A stretch of 64,000 nucleotides of DNA from positions 54,674,337-54,738,336 of the forward strand of contig CAMZMU010000063.1 of assembly GCA_947311845.1 (NCBI GenBank), given 5' to 3'. Of the stretch, positions 1-10,860 are shown one piece after another. The position numbers were made by a program, and so were the translations under genes. The stretch comes from Poa pratensis. Its lineage: Eukaryota; Streptophyta; Magnoliopsida; Poales; Poaceae. Each line of letters begins with the position of its first letter. Within the stretch, counting starts at the first letter, position 1. The notes below the pieces were generated by a model that saw only the letters and a program-made list of their open reading frames with translations, did no database searches and had not been told where the DNA came from.

Positions 1-59
1 GCAGGGAGTTTAATTTGCATATTCTATTCTTTTTCTTCCATAACAATCTCATGATGTAT

Positions 60-3000
60 TTACTGTCGGGTTTCAACAACTATTTCTACTGACTCTTGCA
101 TGCCTGAACTGTTCTGCTGGCCTCTGTGAAGTTGATGAGTAGGGAGGAACCACTCGGGTGTTTGATTAACAGTGCTCTCTGGGAGGGCAGGAGGTTGAGG
201 GATGTCACCTGCAGGTATTACCCCAGTTTTTTTGCCAGGCAGCTCTTTCAATGAGACCCGACACATTGGGCAAGTCGTCTGCTTCTGCAACCATACATCT
301 AAGCAGGTAAGGTGGAAGTTATGACGACATGTCGGTATGATTCGTAGAATCTCTTTCTCGGTGTATTCACCTAAACATATGGAGCACCTGCACAAGGAAA
401 CAACCATTTAAATGCTAATACTAAGAAGTTCTATAATATCTAGAGCCATGGCTGCAACCAAGCCTGGACAATGCCAATGGTTAATTGATAAGACGAACAA
501 AACAGATCGAACAAAATTAATACGAGAACAGTGCCAGGGAAATCAAGCTATGGTGAAAACTCTGCTGCGATAACGGTAAAAAGTTTTGAAAAAAATATTA
601 AAATACTGTACGTTAGGAGTCTGATGTCATACAAAATGAGAAAATTCAAGTTCAAACCCATATTCATTTGGGAGGTGTGCCCAAAATAAACATCACCTAC
701 CCAATAAACTGGCCTTTTTTATTTTTTAACTTTCAAACATGCTTTTCACCAGATATTTTCCAAAACAAGACAGCGTCAAGTCTGTGGAGATGTTCTGATG
801 TCAAATATGGTTTTTAATGTTTAGTTTACAAGAAAAAAAGGCACGAACAGATCCGGTGCACCCCACCCAAGTTCAGAAAGACCTTCTAAATTTTGTAAAT
901 CTGAAAATAATTGAGTATATCCACACAACAATAATACGCCATATCGAAAAAAAAATCAATTTAAAACACGACTCATAGCTTGAGAAATAAAAAGACATGT
1001 TAAGGATATTAGTTATTCAAAATTGGCTGTGAATTGAGCCCGTTAACACCATCATGGCTGAGTTTATGATTTGTGTTTCTAGAGTCATGGTTTAAATTTG
1101 GATCTGAATTTTGTAGCATGACTGATATATGTCATAGCTTTTTCAAGAATTTTACAACTTTTAAGGGGTGCACACCTGGCAAAAAGTGCATGCTGCCCTG
1201 TCCCGGAATAACCCCAAGAATATGGATGTTAAATAAAAACTTACGCAAATGTCTAAAATTTCCACACCAAACTTATACTGGAACCAGGAACCATAAAGAC
1301 AAGCAACACTTCACTTGTAACTAGTATTTGGTACTGCGCAGCATGGACAAATTTTATGTAGGGTTGTGCAAAAACGGTTTCACAGTTTAGCTGGTTTAGG
1401 CTAGTTCATTCTTTTGTACTAGCTCCGAGAGAAGGATTCAAATTGTGAAGAGAAATGGACTAGGTGACCGCTGGCTGGTTTGGAAGGTTACCACGGTTTG
1501 GTGTTTTGCACACCCCTAATTTTATGTTTAACTTCTGCAGGTTTACAAATTAAAAATAAATAAAAGATTGACAGTAAGGCTTTGTTCGAGCACAATGCAT
1601 GCAATCATTTCTCACCATAATGCATTTAATGCACCAAACTATGCTTCCAGATTGGCACATGTTGACCAGCATTGCCGAAATACGGACATATTTACACAAA
1701 CACATATAGGTTTCTTATGCTCCACCTACTGAAACTACCAGCTAAGCTTTCAAATGCCTGAGGGGTATATGACTACCTATCAAATTGATAAACATCAGGC
1801 AGCGACTAAGAGATGAATCCCTTCCAACATTGGCGTTGAAAATTATGTAAACTGTAGCAGTAAAAAACGAAGTCAAGTAATTTTTTGTTCGTACAGGATA
1901 GTTGCACTCACTGGGCATCGTCTTTTGAATGAAAAGTCTCAAAGTTATACTTCATGGTAGGAATAGCAGAAATAACCCAAGGTTCCAATCCACAACGAGC
2001 ATGGTCTATCTGAAAAAGGATGGTGTTATTTTTAAAGTAAAAGATACCAATACAATATTGGACATTGATTCTGACATTCCATTGTCCTTATTTTTAAACT
2101 CTTTGTACTAGCTTGATTAGGAACAAAAAGGCTACATCGATCAATAGAAATTCACAAGTTATTGTTTTATATATCTTTTACTTTCGTGATGAAGATTTTA
2201 TATACTGTTAATGTAAACAGGTGGTTCAGCTATTGCGGACATGATTGTAAACATAACAGTTACAACTTATCACACAAATAACTTTGAAAAGATGCTTTGT
2301 ATAATTCATAACACTAATTTCATAAGATATATACTTTTGTTAAATTGAAATTTCCAAGAAAGTAATAAACATTAGTCTGAAACACACAAATCAGAGAACC
2401 GCTGCATTTGTACTCGATCATCAAGTTAACTCAAAACAAGGGATGTACAAAAACAAAAAGGAAATTAAGACTGAGGTGACAACTGACAGATATCAACAGC
2501 CTCCTAGAACACACCGTGTACAGTCTACGGTTTATGTAGCTTTTGAGTTCTTCCTGGAAATATAGTTCACTATTGCTCTGTGAAGATTCAAAGTTTGTTT
2601 GTTCTTGACCATAGATTAGGACATGATCACCTTCTTTTGAAGCTTGGTATTTAGACGAAGGAATAATGTTATGTTGCGGAGAGCATAAGCCATTGAATCA
2701 AGAACACTATCGCTCCCTTTGTGGCGAAGAGCCACAAAATACTACTCCCTCCGCCCCGTAATAAATCTATATTGGTTGTAATAACATCTTATTATGGGAC
2801 GGAGGGAGTATTTATATAAATCCTACTGGGAGCTTAAAACCTATCGCTTATTCAGTAAAGCAGAGGCGTACAGATAGCACTCCAAAATCGGAGAGAACCA
2901 GAAAAATAAATGTAAGCCTGCCTATATCGGGTCTACGAGGCTAAAGCTTCTGAAATTCTATCATCTACTAAAGTTTCAAAGTGGTCCATTATCAAATGCT

Positions 3001-3511
3001 ACCATGAGTGTAATACCTAGAAATGGAATATGTAGTACGCCATGAACAGAGAAGTTCAGTAATCGCATCTTCCCATTTTCAGTAACTATAGCAAATAGAA
3101 CATGGACACTTCAGCTATGTCCGTAGACACCATGGCACTACAAGCAACTCGAGCCAGTGGCGGAGCCGGAAACGGAGAATGGGGGGTGCTAACTAATTAC
3201 ACGCAAAAATTGCTACTAGATTGTAACCAAAATTCCTCTGCTGCTTTGCTACGAATTGGTCGTTCCCCTTTCAGGAACAGCCACACGGTAGAGTCAAAGC
3301 AGCAGAAGGAAAAGGGTGTGGCACGCACCGGGCGGTCGAGATCTGCGGGAAAGTCAGCGTCGAAGTCCAACGGCGGCTGCGCACCGCCGTCGTCCGCGGC
3401 GCCCCGGGCGCGGCCGCAGATGAACCGGGCGCAGACGAACCCGACGAAGACGGCGGTCATGCCGAAGCCGAGCGCGGCGCTGAGGAGATTCCGCTCCGAA
3501 CCGAACATCAT
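60..3511 (-). CDS. ATL-type RING-H2 E3 ubiquitin ligase, three exons
   Basis: The product is a membrane-anchored E3 that should transfer ubiquitin from an E2 to target proteins. Exons on the minus strand are 3511-3329, 2009-1912 and 387-60, joined to about 202 aa. Exon 1 starts with two ATGs (3511) and encodes a hydrophobic helix (about residues 9-31) followed by CARFICGR. Its donor is GTGCGT. Exon 2 (98 nt) follows a TTTTTCAG acceptor and encodes the GLEP and AIPTMKY motifs typical of ATL proteins; its donor is GTGAGT. Exon 3 follows TTGTGCAG and encodes the complete RING-H2: CSIC, then CRHNFHLTC, then CPMC, with the conserved DVWLQKQTTCP stretch. The reading frame is kept across both junctions. 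Introns are 1319 and 1524 nt, and the first holds a Stowaway MITE. The stop is TAA at 60-62. The family call is firm; the exact ATL member is not. Confidence 0.86.
1912..2009 (-). other. Middle coding exon of the RING-H2 gene
   Basis: This is a 98-nt exon too short to stand out as an ORF. It runs from an AG acceptor at 2010-2011 (pyrimidine tract TTTTTCAG) to a GT donor at 1910-1911. It encodes a GLEPWVISAIPTMKYNF-like stretch that sits between the membrane helix and the RING in ATL proteins. It ends two bases into a Gln codon that exon 3 completes. Confidence 0.85.
2743..2810. mobile_element. Short Stowaway-type MITE in an intron
   Basis: Inverted ends CTCCCTCCGCCCCGTAATAA and its near-complement TTATTATGGGACGGAGGGAG are flanked by TA on both sides, as expected for Tc1/mariner-type Stowaway MITEs. 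The whole unit is only 68 bp. It lies inside the first intron of the RING-H2 gene. Confidence 0.85.
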
Positions 3512-4126
3512 TCCCTGTCCCCCACGCGGCCGAGTCCCCCTCCCGCACCCACGACGGCGAGCGAAGCACACTACCGCTCGAACAGGCGCCCGCCGCTGCG
3601 GCGAATCGCGAGAGCGGTGAGGTTGGGGGCGGGGGAGCCCATTGATTGGGCGGGCCCGCGGAGGCCGGAGTCGGGACGGTGATCGGTAGGCACGGTCTGT
3701 GATGGGCGTGGTCGCTTGACGGCGACGGGGTCGCGAGCGATGGAACGGCACTGTGGAGCGGAGCGGAAGGGGAGCAGCGCGGTGGCCCGCGGAGGCTGGA
3801 AGAGCTGGTTGGTGTGAGGTCGCGGGTGGGGGAACTGCGACTTGCGCGAGATCGCTGGCGTATCTGCGTCATGCCGGGAGGCGTTGGCCTCTTTTTTTTT
3901 GGAGGGGAGGAGCGAGCAGCTCGCTGAGATCGTATTTTTGCTGGAGAGAAAATCAGTCGCGGTAGTTCGCCCGCAGTGGCCATTCAGCCCATTCCGCGCG
4001 CGACCAGCCCAACAGTGGTTTGCTACCTACCGCGCCTTCTCTCAAAAAAGGCGCGGGCTCAAGATACAGGCAGGCCCAGTCAAAAAACAAAAATATAGGA
4101 ACACGCATAGTAGTAACGTACCAGAG
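3512..4126. promoter_or_regulatory. 5' flank of the RING-H2 gene
   Basis: This is the GC-rich stretch directly upstream of the RING-H2 start codon (minus strand). It should hold the 5' UTR and promoter. Long open frames here on both strands look like GC-rich chance ORFs with no recognisable domain. No clear TATA box was found. Confidence 0.4.
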
Positions 4127-4209
4127 TCTATACTACTATTAAAAGAGCAAACTTGTGTTGTGATATGTTGATACATTAAATCATAGCCGTTTATCTGATC
4201 AACGTACCA

Positions 4210-5620
4210 GATGCCCTCGCTAACCGAAGAGTTATTCTCCCCCCCGACCCGCCCGCACCGAGCTAATCGACCATCGCCGCCGCCCTCGGGCCGCGCTGCA
4301 TGCCTTCTAGCCGCCTCCCGCCTCCCTGTACGCTGCGGCCGACCCGCCGACGACTCACCTGCACCCGCCGGCCGCGCGTCGCACTGCACGTTGTGGCAGA
4401 GACGCCGCTGAGTCCGCTGCACACGCCGGCCACCGCCCCACGCGAGCCGCCGCCGCCCTGTACGCTGTGGCCGAGACGCCACCGAGTCCCCCTTCTAGCA
4501 GGTGACGCATGCGACGACGGCGGGATCGCCCAACTCTGTCGAGCTCGCGCTCAAGCGGAGAAGCACGTGCGCGGGTCTGGAACCGGGCCGATTCGCACGA
4601 GGGCGTCGCGAGCAAGCGAACGGGCGGCGCACGGAGACCGATGGTCGCCGGAATTGCCAGCGGCGACCAAATCCGCGGCGGCGGACGAGGAGCACGTCGA
4701 TCTGAATCAGAGCACGGGAAGGATGGGGAGATGGTCCAGAAGGACCAGGAGCTCACCACGACGACGATTTTGTGCTTGGAAGTAGAGGAGGAGGTCGAGG
4801 GCGACCGGAGTGAGCTCGATTGCGCGGCGGCCGGACAGGGAGAAGACAAGCGGGTCGGCGGCGATTCCGGGCGTCCCAGCACGTGCAACTCGCGGAGGAG
4901 GTTGAGAGGATCGCGGCGGATCTTTCTGTGCTCTTCAATTCGTCTGGGAGGACCTTCAAGGCTGCAACGACGGCGTCGGGCCTGCACCGTTGGAGTAGAT
5001 GAGGAAGCGGCGCATATGGACGCTGAGCTCCGCCTAGCGCCTCCGGCCTCCACCTTGCACAATTGGAGCAGGAGATGCGGAATCCGCTGATCTGGACACC
5101 GTGCAGAGTTTGGCGCCGCTGGCCTCACCCGCCTAGCACCTTTGCGCCATGGGACAATGTATATTGTGCAAAACGATGCGTAGATGCAGCTGCGCTTGAA
5201 TTCTCTCTGTTGTTCTGTAATTCGCGACTTGGTCAAATAGTTGTGGCATCAGGCGCAGATTATTGCGGTGGGAATCAGACTTTGGGGCTAAAACGAAGGT
5301 GTGAAGCATCGATCGGGGCACCCGACGTTGTCCGCGAGCGCCGTCGTGGCGTTCGGGTGAGCATGCACCACCCCTGCGACGACAGGTACTGCACGCCCCT
5401 GGCTAGCGCCGGCATGTCTGGCCGCCCGTCGCAGCGCATGCCCAGCGGGAATTTTGTCGTCCGTTGAAGGTGAAGATGTCCAAGTCCCGCACGAAATTTG
5501 CCGATGCCACTCTTTTGGGATCCTGCCTCACTGATGCTGCTCTTGCTTGCTGCCGTTGATAGGTAGCGCGGACTTGGAAGACCAGAGATTGTGCGGCCAG
5601 CACCACTAAATAACTGCAAT
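4210..5620. other. GC-rich cargo of the Helitron, unrecognised
   Basis: Overlapping open frames exist on both strands but none carries a domain I recognise. A plus-strand piece around 4875-5000 encodes a helical stretch (QLAEEVERIAADLSVLF) that looks protein-like. The block is best read as captured exon/UTR pieces of host genes, which is typical of grass Helitrons. The donor genes cannot be named. Confidence 0.35.
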
Positions 5621-6720
5621 CGACAGTTAACTTGACGTCTTCTCCTTCCCCGTTCTTCAGCATGTGTTCAATATGTGCAGAAAGGCTTATTGGCCTGGTC
5701 GGTTTCATGGTTACAGACTTTTGGTTTGCCAAATTTTGACCCCGATTTTCATTTGTTTTGTATGCTACCAAAACGTTGGCTAAATTCCCTCCACTTTGAT
5801 TTGTTAGAAGACTTAAAAGAAGCGGCTGTACGGGAAGAAAGAATTTCCGGACTGAAGAATATATCCTTCAAATATAATGCTAAGCTGCTATTAGTTGACA
5901 AGCAGTACAATTATCAGATCTTCTCTTTCACTGAAGTGTGCTTAGCTTTGTGTGCAGTATTGAAGTGAAAATAGAAAAGTCAAATGAAGGTTGCATGTAA
6001 TGCCTGAACACTGCCGAGTCTAACAGTTGGATAAATTGACTATCAGGTGCAAACAGGCAAGTAAAGTATAACCCTCTGCTTAATCAGCAGAAAAGATCAT
6101 TGATATACTACTAAGATATATAGGGATTTCTATACAATGACGATCAACAGACAACAGGACACGAGCTGCTTAGCTCGGGGAGGAAGACGACAGGCGGCCT
6201 TTTTGCAGAAAGCCCTGTGGCTTCTGAAGTTTTTCTAGGAATAACTACAAACAGTGATAAATTTTGGGAGATTTTTTAACCACATTTATAAATAGGGGAA
6301 GTTTCGGGAATTTTGAAAATTCCTCCTTATTTAAAATGCAAAAATTTCATAGTGAATTTTACATAATGTTCGTGAGTGCAAATTATCTTTATTACAAACA
6401 TGGGCTGTTACACCGGACACTCCCCAACCATCTCCATGACGGTCGCCATATGTGGGCATGTCCCGGATACGTGCTCCACCTCCCGTAGCCAGGTGAGTAA
6501 GAAGAGGAGGACGGGCCATTGGTCGGGCACCGCCAGCGGGAGGACAGGAGGCAAGCGCGGTGGCGAAGCGGAGGAAGAGGCCGTCGGTCGGGGGAGCTTG
6601 CAAGCGCACGCCGAGTCCCTCCACAGACCGCGCCGCCCGTCGCTACCACGTCATCCTGCTTGATGTGGGCGACCATGTGCGGATCCGGCCGTTCATGGTG
6701 CTAGAGTGTTGGACACTAGC

Positions 6721-6797
6721 GGATTACTAAGTAGCAGGGACAACCCGGTGAGTTGATTGAGGCAACGCATGAAAGAACATGGGCTACTTAGTAATCT
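6721..6797. repeat. Inverted repeat with 15-bp arms
   Basis: GGATTACTAAGTAGC (6721-6735) and GCTACTTAGTAATCT (6783-6797) pair over 14 of 15 positions around a 47-nt loop. It lies within the Helitron; its role is unknown. Confidence 0.55.
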
Positions 6798-7134
6798 GTG
6801 AAGGATCCTTCAAGATTAATGTTGATGATGCGTTCTCGGAGAATATCCACCAGGGCGGCACGGTGTCTATTGGTTGAGGTGGAATTTTACTCTTATTTGA
6901 GAAGGTTAGCCTACGTGAGTATAATAATGTCAATATTTTTTCTACTACCAATTTTTTTCCTCATATTCATAAACACATTTCGATTATTTTGAAGCAAGAA
7001 CACTTTTGGATTATTCATATTATGGTTTGGTTTTGTCGTTTCGTCTTAACAAAGACGTGCGTTGCACGTGCAACCTCACTAGTTCTAAAAAAAATAGTAA
7101 AGTACCATCATGTGTTGAGAGTTTTTTTTTATGT

Positions 7135-7405
7135 TGTTAGGAGGGTGGTTGTACCCCCAGCGCACCAGAGTTGAAATCTTAGGTTTGACATTGGTGTTTC
7201 TCATTTAAGGTGAAATATTCTTCAGTGGGAGGCGACGTTCCCGTCAACAGCGAGGCAACTACGGTGATTTCGTCAATCTCAAGACTCGAACCGCCGGCTC
7301 AGTCTTTCGGAGGTGCTCATAGGGGTACGGTGTGCGGGCGTGCATTCATAAGGGTGAGTGTGTGCGCGTACATGTGAGTGTCTGCGTTGTTCTGTGTTTC
7401 GCAAA
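7135..7405 (+). mobile_element. SINE-like retroposon (Au-SINE type)
   Basis: A tRNA-like head (GCGCACCAGAGTTGAAATC, resembling a pol III box B) is followed by a body with GGGAGGCGACGTTCCCGTC and GGAGGTGCTCATAGGGGT, then a GTGTGCG/GTGAGTGT tail region. This layout matches dispersed grass SINE/LINE tails that I recall. The exact ends and target duplication could not be fixed. Confidence 0.45.
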
Positions 7406-8214
7406 AAATAACAGACGAGCAGTCAGATTGGCATCTTTTTTTTTTGCAGTCAGATTAACGTCTTGTTATTTTGAAATGTTCCACAAGTATTTCAAATTGG
7501 TAACAAAGTCGCACGAATTTTGGTTAGAAAGCACACACGAGATGCTATAAGGTTTTCTAGGTGGTTGCTACAATTTTTTGTGTTTTCCCCCGATTTTTAG
7601 ATGTTGCATACATGCTTCCAAAATTGTAGCAAACTTTAATGACTTTTGTTGTGAAATCACACTCCAGATGTTGCAATGATTTCTGGGTGTTTGCTACAAT
7701 TTTATGTGTTTCTTCTGATTTTTTGATTATGTTTACGTGCTTTTCAAAATGTTGCAAACATATGGATTTTTTTTGTTTTAGTTGTTTGTTGTTTTGATGC
7801 TGTAGTTGGTGATTTTTTGTTGTAAATGAATCTGCATAAAAAATGTATTCCTTAGCCACTTTTTTGTTGTTGCAAGCAGATATTTTTTGTTGTAATTGTT
7901 TGTAATTTCTTTTTAAAATTTGCATAGGCTGGACATTGATCTTCATGGTGCGAGACGGAGGTAGAATCGGAATCCCCTACCCAATTACTACTGGAAGCAA
8001 CCAATTCGGTAGCCGCTTAGTGCATCCCTACGTTTTGGAATGTGGCGGGTCCGGTTTATGGCATGCCTGCATAGTATTTGTTTGTGTGTATACATGACTC
8101 CTCGTAAAGCTATTAGAGTTGTCGAATTCATGATTCATCCACCGATCAACTACTCCAGTTGCAGTAATTTAATATAATGTATTCCCCACATCCAAATGCA
8201 GACGGCGGACCTCT
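7406..8214. other. AT-rich gene-free spacer
   Basis: This is low-complexity T-rich sequence. A loosely repeated phrase (GCTACAATTTT near 7567 and 7694, with several GTTGCA/TTGTTGT runs) suggests old repeat material. No coding feature is supported. Confidence 0.5.
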
Positions 8215-8245
8215 CACTAGTAGAAAACTGTTTATACGTGAAAAG

Positions 8246-8656
8246 TTACCTGTGGCGCACAAGGTTTTTGTGTGCCACTCGTATTCTCTCTCCTGTTTTG
8301 ACAAATATGTGTAAAAGTTACCTGTGGCGCACAAGATTTTTGTGTGCCACTCGTAAATTATTACCTGTGGCGCACAAGAATGGTGGTGCGCCACAGGTAA
8401 GTTTCCACAGATTTGTGCAAACAGGGAGAAGTTACCTGTGGCGCACATTGCTTGTGCGCCACAGGTAATGCAGCTACCTGTGGCGCACAGGTCCGTGCGC
8501 CACAGGTAACTACATTACCTGTGGCGCACAAGCAAGTCTGTGCGCCACAGGTAGTTATCAGGCTGAAACTACCTGTGGCGCACAGACTTGCTTGTGCGCC
8601 ACAGGTAATGTAGTTACCAGTGGCGCACGGCCCTGTGCGCCACAGGTAAAAAAGGA
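8246..8656. repeat. CACTA subterminal inverted-repeat array, left arm
   Basis: More than a dozen copies of the 13-mer ACCTGTGGCGCAC or its complement are arranged as successive short palindromes with loops of a few bases. In CACTA elements such subterminal repeats are transposase binding sites. The symmetry is stronger than plain direct repeats. Confidence 0.85.
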
Positions 8657-9096
8657 GCTCGATTTCACCAGGGTTTACCCGGTGAACTTTTCTCAGATTC
8701 GGGAAATTCCAAAAGAGTAAAAAGTTATTTCAAAAAGAAGATTTTTTTCTACAAAATCAAAAAAATTAAAAAAATCGTAATTTCAAAAAAATTCAACAAG
8801 TCCAAAAAAAAGACACAGAAATGTATAACAAAGAAGATTGTCGAATTATTTGGCTTTTTTGATTTTTTTTTGAAGTGTTTTGACTTTTTTGAATTTTTTG
8901 GATTTTTTGGATTTTTTTAAGTTTTTTGAAACTTTTGAATCTCCTTTTGAAACTTTAGAAGTTTTTGAAAATTTTGAAATTTAAAAACACATATATAACA
9001 CATACCACACATATACACATACAAGACTTAAGAGGGTTCATATGATATATATATATATATCAATAAGACTTGAGTAGCATAGGCTTGCTGGACTGG

Positions 9097-9175
9097 ATAG
9101 AACTTAGAAGTTAAGCGTGCTAGGGTTGGACCAATTTGAGGATGGGTGACCTAGCGGGAAGTCATCATCTGAGTT
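9097..9175 (+). repeat. 5S rRNA-derived segment inside the CACTA element
   Basis: The segment keeps AGAAGTTAAGCGTGCT and, 20 nt downstream, GGATGGGTGACC followed by GGGAAGTC. These are the internal control region and 3' blocks of plant 5S rRNA in correct order. The 5' third and the segment between the blocks are diverged. It is a degenerate copy, not a functional 5S gene. Confidence 0.7.
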
Positions 9176-9286
9176 AGGTTAAAAAATTCAAAAAAATGCA
9201 AATAAAATAAAAAATCAAATATTTAGCTTTTCCAAATTATTTCATTTTTTTGAAATTTTCATTTTTTAAAAAAATTGCAAAATATC

Positions 9287-9545
9287 TTACCTGTGGCGCA
9301 CAGAATCACTTATCTGTGGCGCACAGGGGGGGTGGTGCGCGTATAAGAGGTGTGCCCCGTGGCACTTACCAGTGGCGCACGGGGCCAGCTATCTGTGGCG
9401 CACAGGCTTGTGCGCCACAGATAAGTGGTGGTATCTGTGGCGCACGGCTCGTGCGCCACAGATAACGCATTACCACTGGTGGAGCTACAGTGGCGCACGT
9501 CCCGTGCGCCACTGGTAGCTCTTTTATGTGCGCCACGGGTAAGCT
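9287..9545. repeat. CACTA subterminal inverted-repeat array, right arm
   Basis: Same design as the left arm but with drifted units (ATCTGTGGCGCAC, CCAGTGGCGCACG and complements). The arm is shorter and less regular than the left. Confidence 0.8.
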
Positions 9546-9559
9546 TTTCTCTACTAGTG

Positions 9560-9929
9560 TCTTTACCAACAAAATAGTGGTACCATAAGAATCTTCTTTC
9601 GAATTAGAATCAAATGGTATAGTTTTAGATCACCTATAATATGTGTTTCATTGGTCAAACTGAAGACATAATTGAAAGAGGGGTCTTATATATTTGACAA
9701 ATGAAATACTATAATATGCATCTCCTTTCATGACATTGTTTTAGTACTAGTCTCGATTATCCAAGGTACTACTAAGATATACTGAAATGACCTCGTAACA
9801 TAGGTACACACAACCTCATAACATATTCTCGCGAGTGTCACACAACCAAAATAACATAGGTGTATGCAACCACACACATGTCAAGAGTTACTATCCCTCT
9901 CTGAAATGGTGAAGGACCTGTTTAGGCAA
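9560..9929. other. Gene-free spacer
   Basis: AT-rich sequence between the CACTA end and the LINE remnant. I see no coding, repeat or regulatory signal that can be supported. Confidence 0.5.
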
Positions 9930-10860
9930 ATGACGCAAAGGACATATTTCTATCCCCATAAGAAGTGTCACGGATGATTGTGTGGCTTGGCACTTTGATT
10001 CGAAGGGCATATTCTCTTTAAAGTCTATGTATGGTGTAAGGATCTGAGATGAGCAAGTATGCAGAGATGCAAGTAGTTCCTCGCTGGATACCGGGATCAA
10101 GTTGGAGTGGAAGAACATATGGAAGACGGAGCTACCTAGAAAGGTTTATACGTTCGTATGGCGGCTGCCAACCCGTATGGACACATAATGGAAATACGTC
10201 GAGCAGGATACCAATGCACCCAATGTGTAATCGTTTCGACGAGGACTGATGTCATATCTTCCTGAAGTGCATGTGTGCACAACACCTTTCGAGAGATGCT
10301 GACATGGAGGATGTCAAACAAATTCTAGTTGAATGCCTAAGTGTGAAGGCGATGTTTGAGCCCTATGGACTTGTTGGTAGAGAAGCAAAAGAAGATAGCC
10401 ATTCTTATGTGGCATTAGTGGAGAACAAGAAATAAGATGAATGTTGGTGAAACAATGCGATCAAGTGAGGACATTTGCTTCCAGGTGAATAAACATATTC
10501 AGGAATTTACTGAAGAGGTGGTGCCATAAGAAACATCTCTCCATGTGGCGACGAGTTGGGACGCGCCAGGACCCGACAAAGCATCCCAAATGTATACCTA
10601 GATATGATATAACTTTATAATCTCATATCATGCTTTGGATGTGCCTGATGTGCAAGCGACACGTGTATGAGGTGATGCGGCTAATCGTCTTCCTCAAAGC
10701 TGAATTGGCCCTCTGAATTGGCCCTGGATCACGTCCATCATGTTTTGGCTTCTTTTTCGACGTCAGGAAATGGACGGTTCATGATTGTAATGCTCTTTGT
10801 TGGTGTGTTCAGTGGGGGTCATGTTTAAGTTTAAGTTGGTGATGTGACTAGTGAATCATG
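9930..10860 (+). pseudogene. LINE 3' end: zf-RVT and RNase H-like remnant
   Basis: Short frames with stops and frameshifts spell the end of a plant L1-type LINE polyprotein. The order is AWHFDSKGIFSLKSMYGV, then WKNIWKTELPRKVYTFVWRLP, which is the zf-RVT region after the reverse transcriptase. Next come Cys-containing pieces (HPMCN, then FLKCMC in another frame), and then a diverged RNase H-like tract with DAANRLPQS. The 5' part of the element is missing, as is common for LINE insertions. Several stops make it non-functional. Confidence 0.65.

Larger units (their letters stand above)
4127..7082 (+). mobile_element. Non-autonomous Helitron
   Basis: The left end TCTATACTACTATT fits the grass Helitron 5' consensus. 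The right end is CTAG followed by T, with the 14-bp palindrome GTTGCACGTGCAAC ending 5 bp before CTAG. There are no terminal inverted repeats or target duplication, as expected. The base before the left end is G rather than the usual A. No Rep/helicase ORF is present, so it would move in trans. The first kilobase is very GC-rich (4210-5100) and may be captured host sequence; the rest is AT-richer. Confidence 0.68.
8215..9559. mobile_element. Small non-autonomous CACTA transposon
   Basis: It begins CACTAGTAGAAAA and ends TTTTCTCTACTAGTG, an inverted terminal pair of the CACTA (En/Spm, Caspar-like) type. The 3-bp duplication TCT flanks both ends (8212-8214 and 9560-9562). Both arms are built from alternating direct and inverted copies of ACCTGTGGCGCAC / GTGCGCCACAGGT. 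The centre (about 8650-9280) is AT-rich. No transposase ORF is present, so it depends on an autonomous relative. Confidence 0.9.

Noticed and set aside
3197..3751. Reading the RING-H2 first exon as a 184-aa protein
   Set aside because: The residues beyond 3329 lie after a consensus donor, and those before the ATG at 3511 are unlike the family.
4355..5236. 293-codon minus-strand frame in the Helitron
   Set aside because: Arg/Pro/Ser-rich, no domain, overlapped by equally open frames on the plus strand.
8246..8656. Regular repeats with short spacers, CRISPR-like at first sight
   Set aside because: The repeats alternate in orientation, spacers are not uniform or unique, and they sit inside a CACTA element of a plant genome with matching termini and TSD.
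9097..9175. A functional 5S rRNA gene
   Set aside because: Only two blocks match; the 5' third and the segment between the blocks are lost and it lies inside a transposon.
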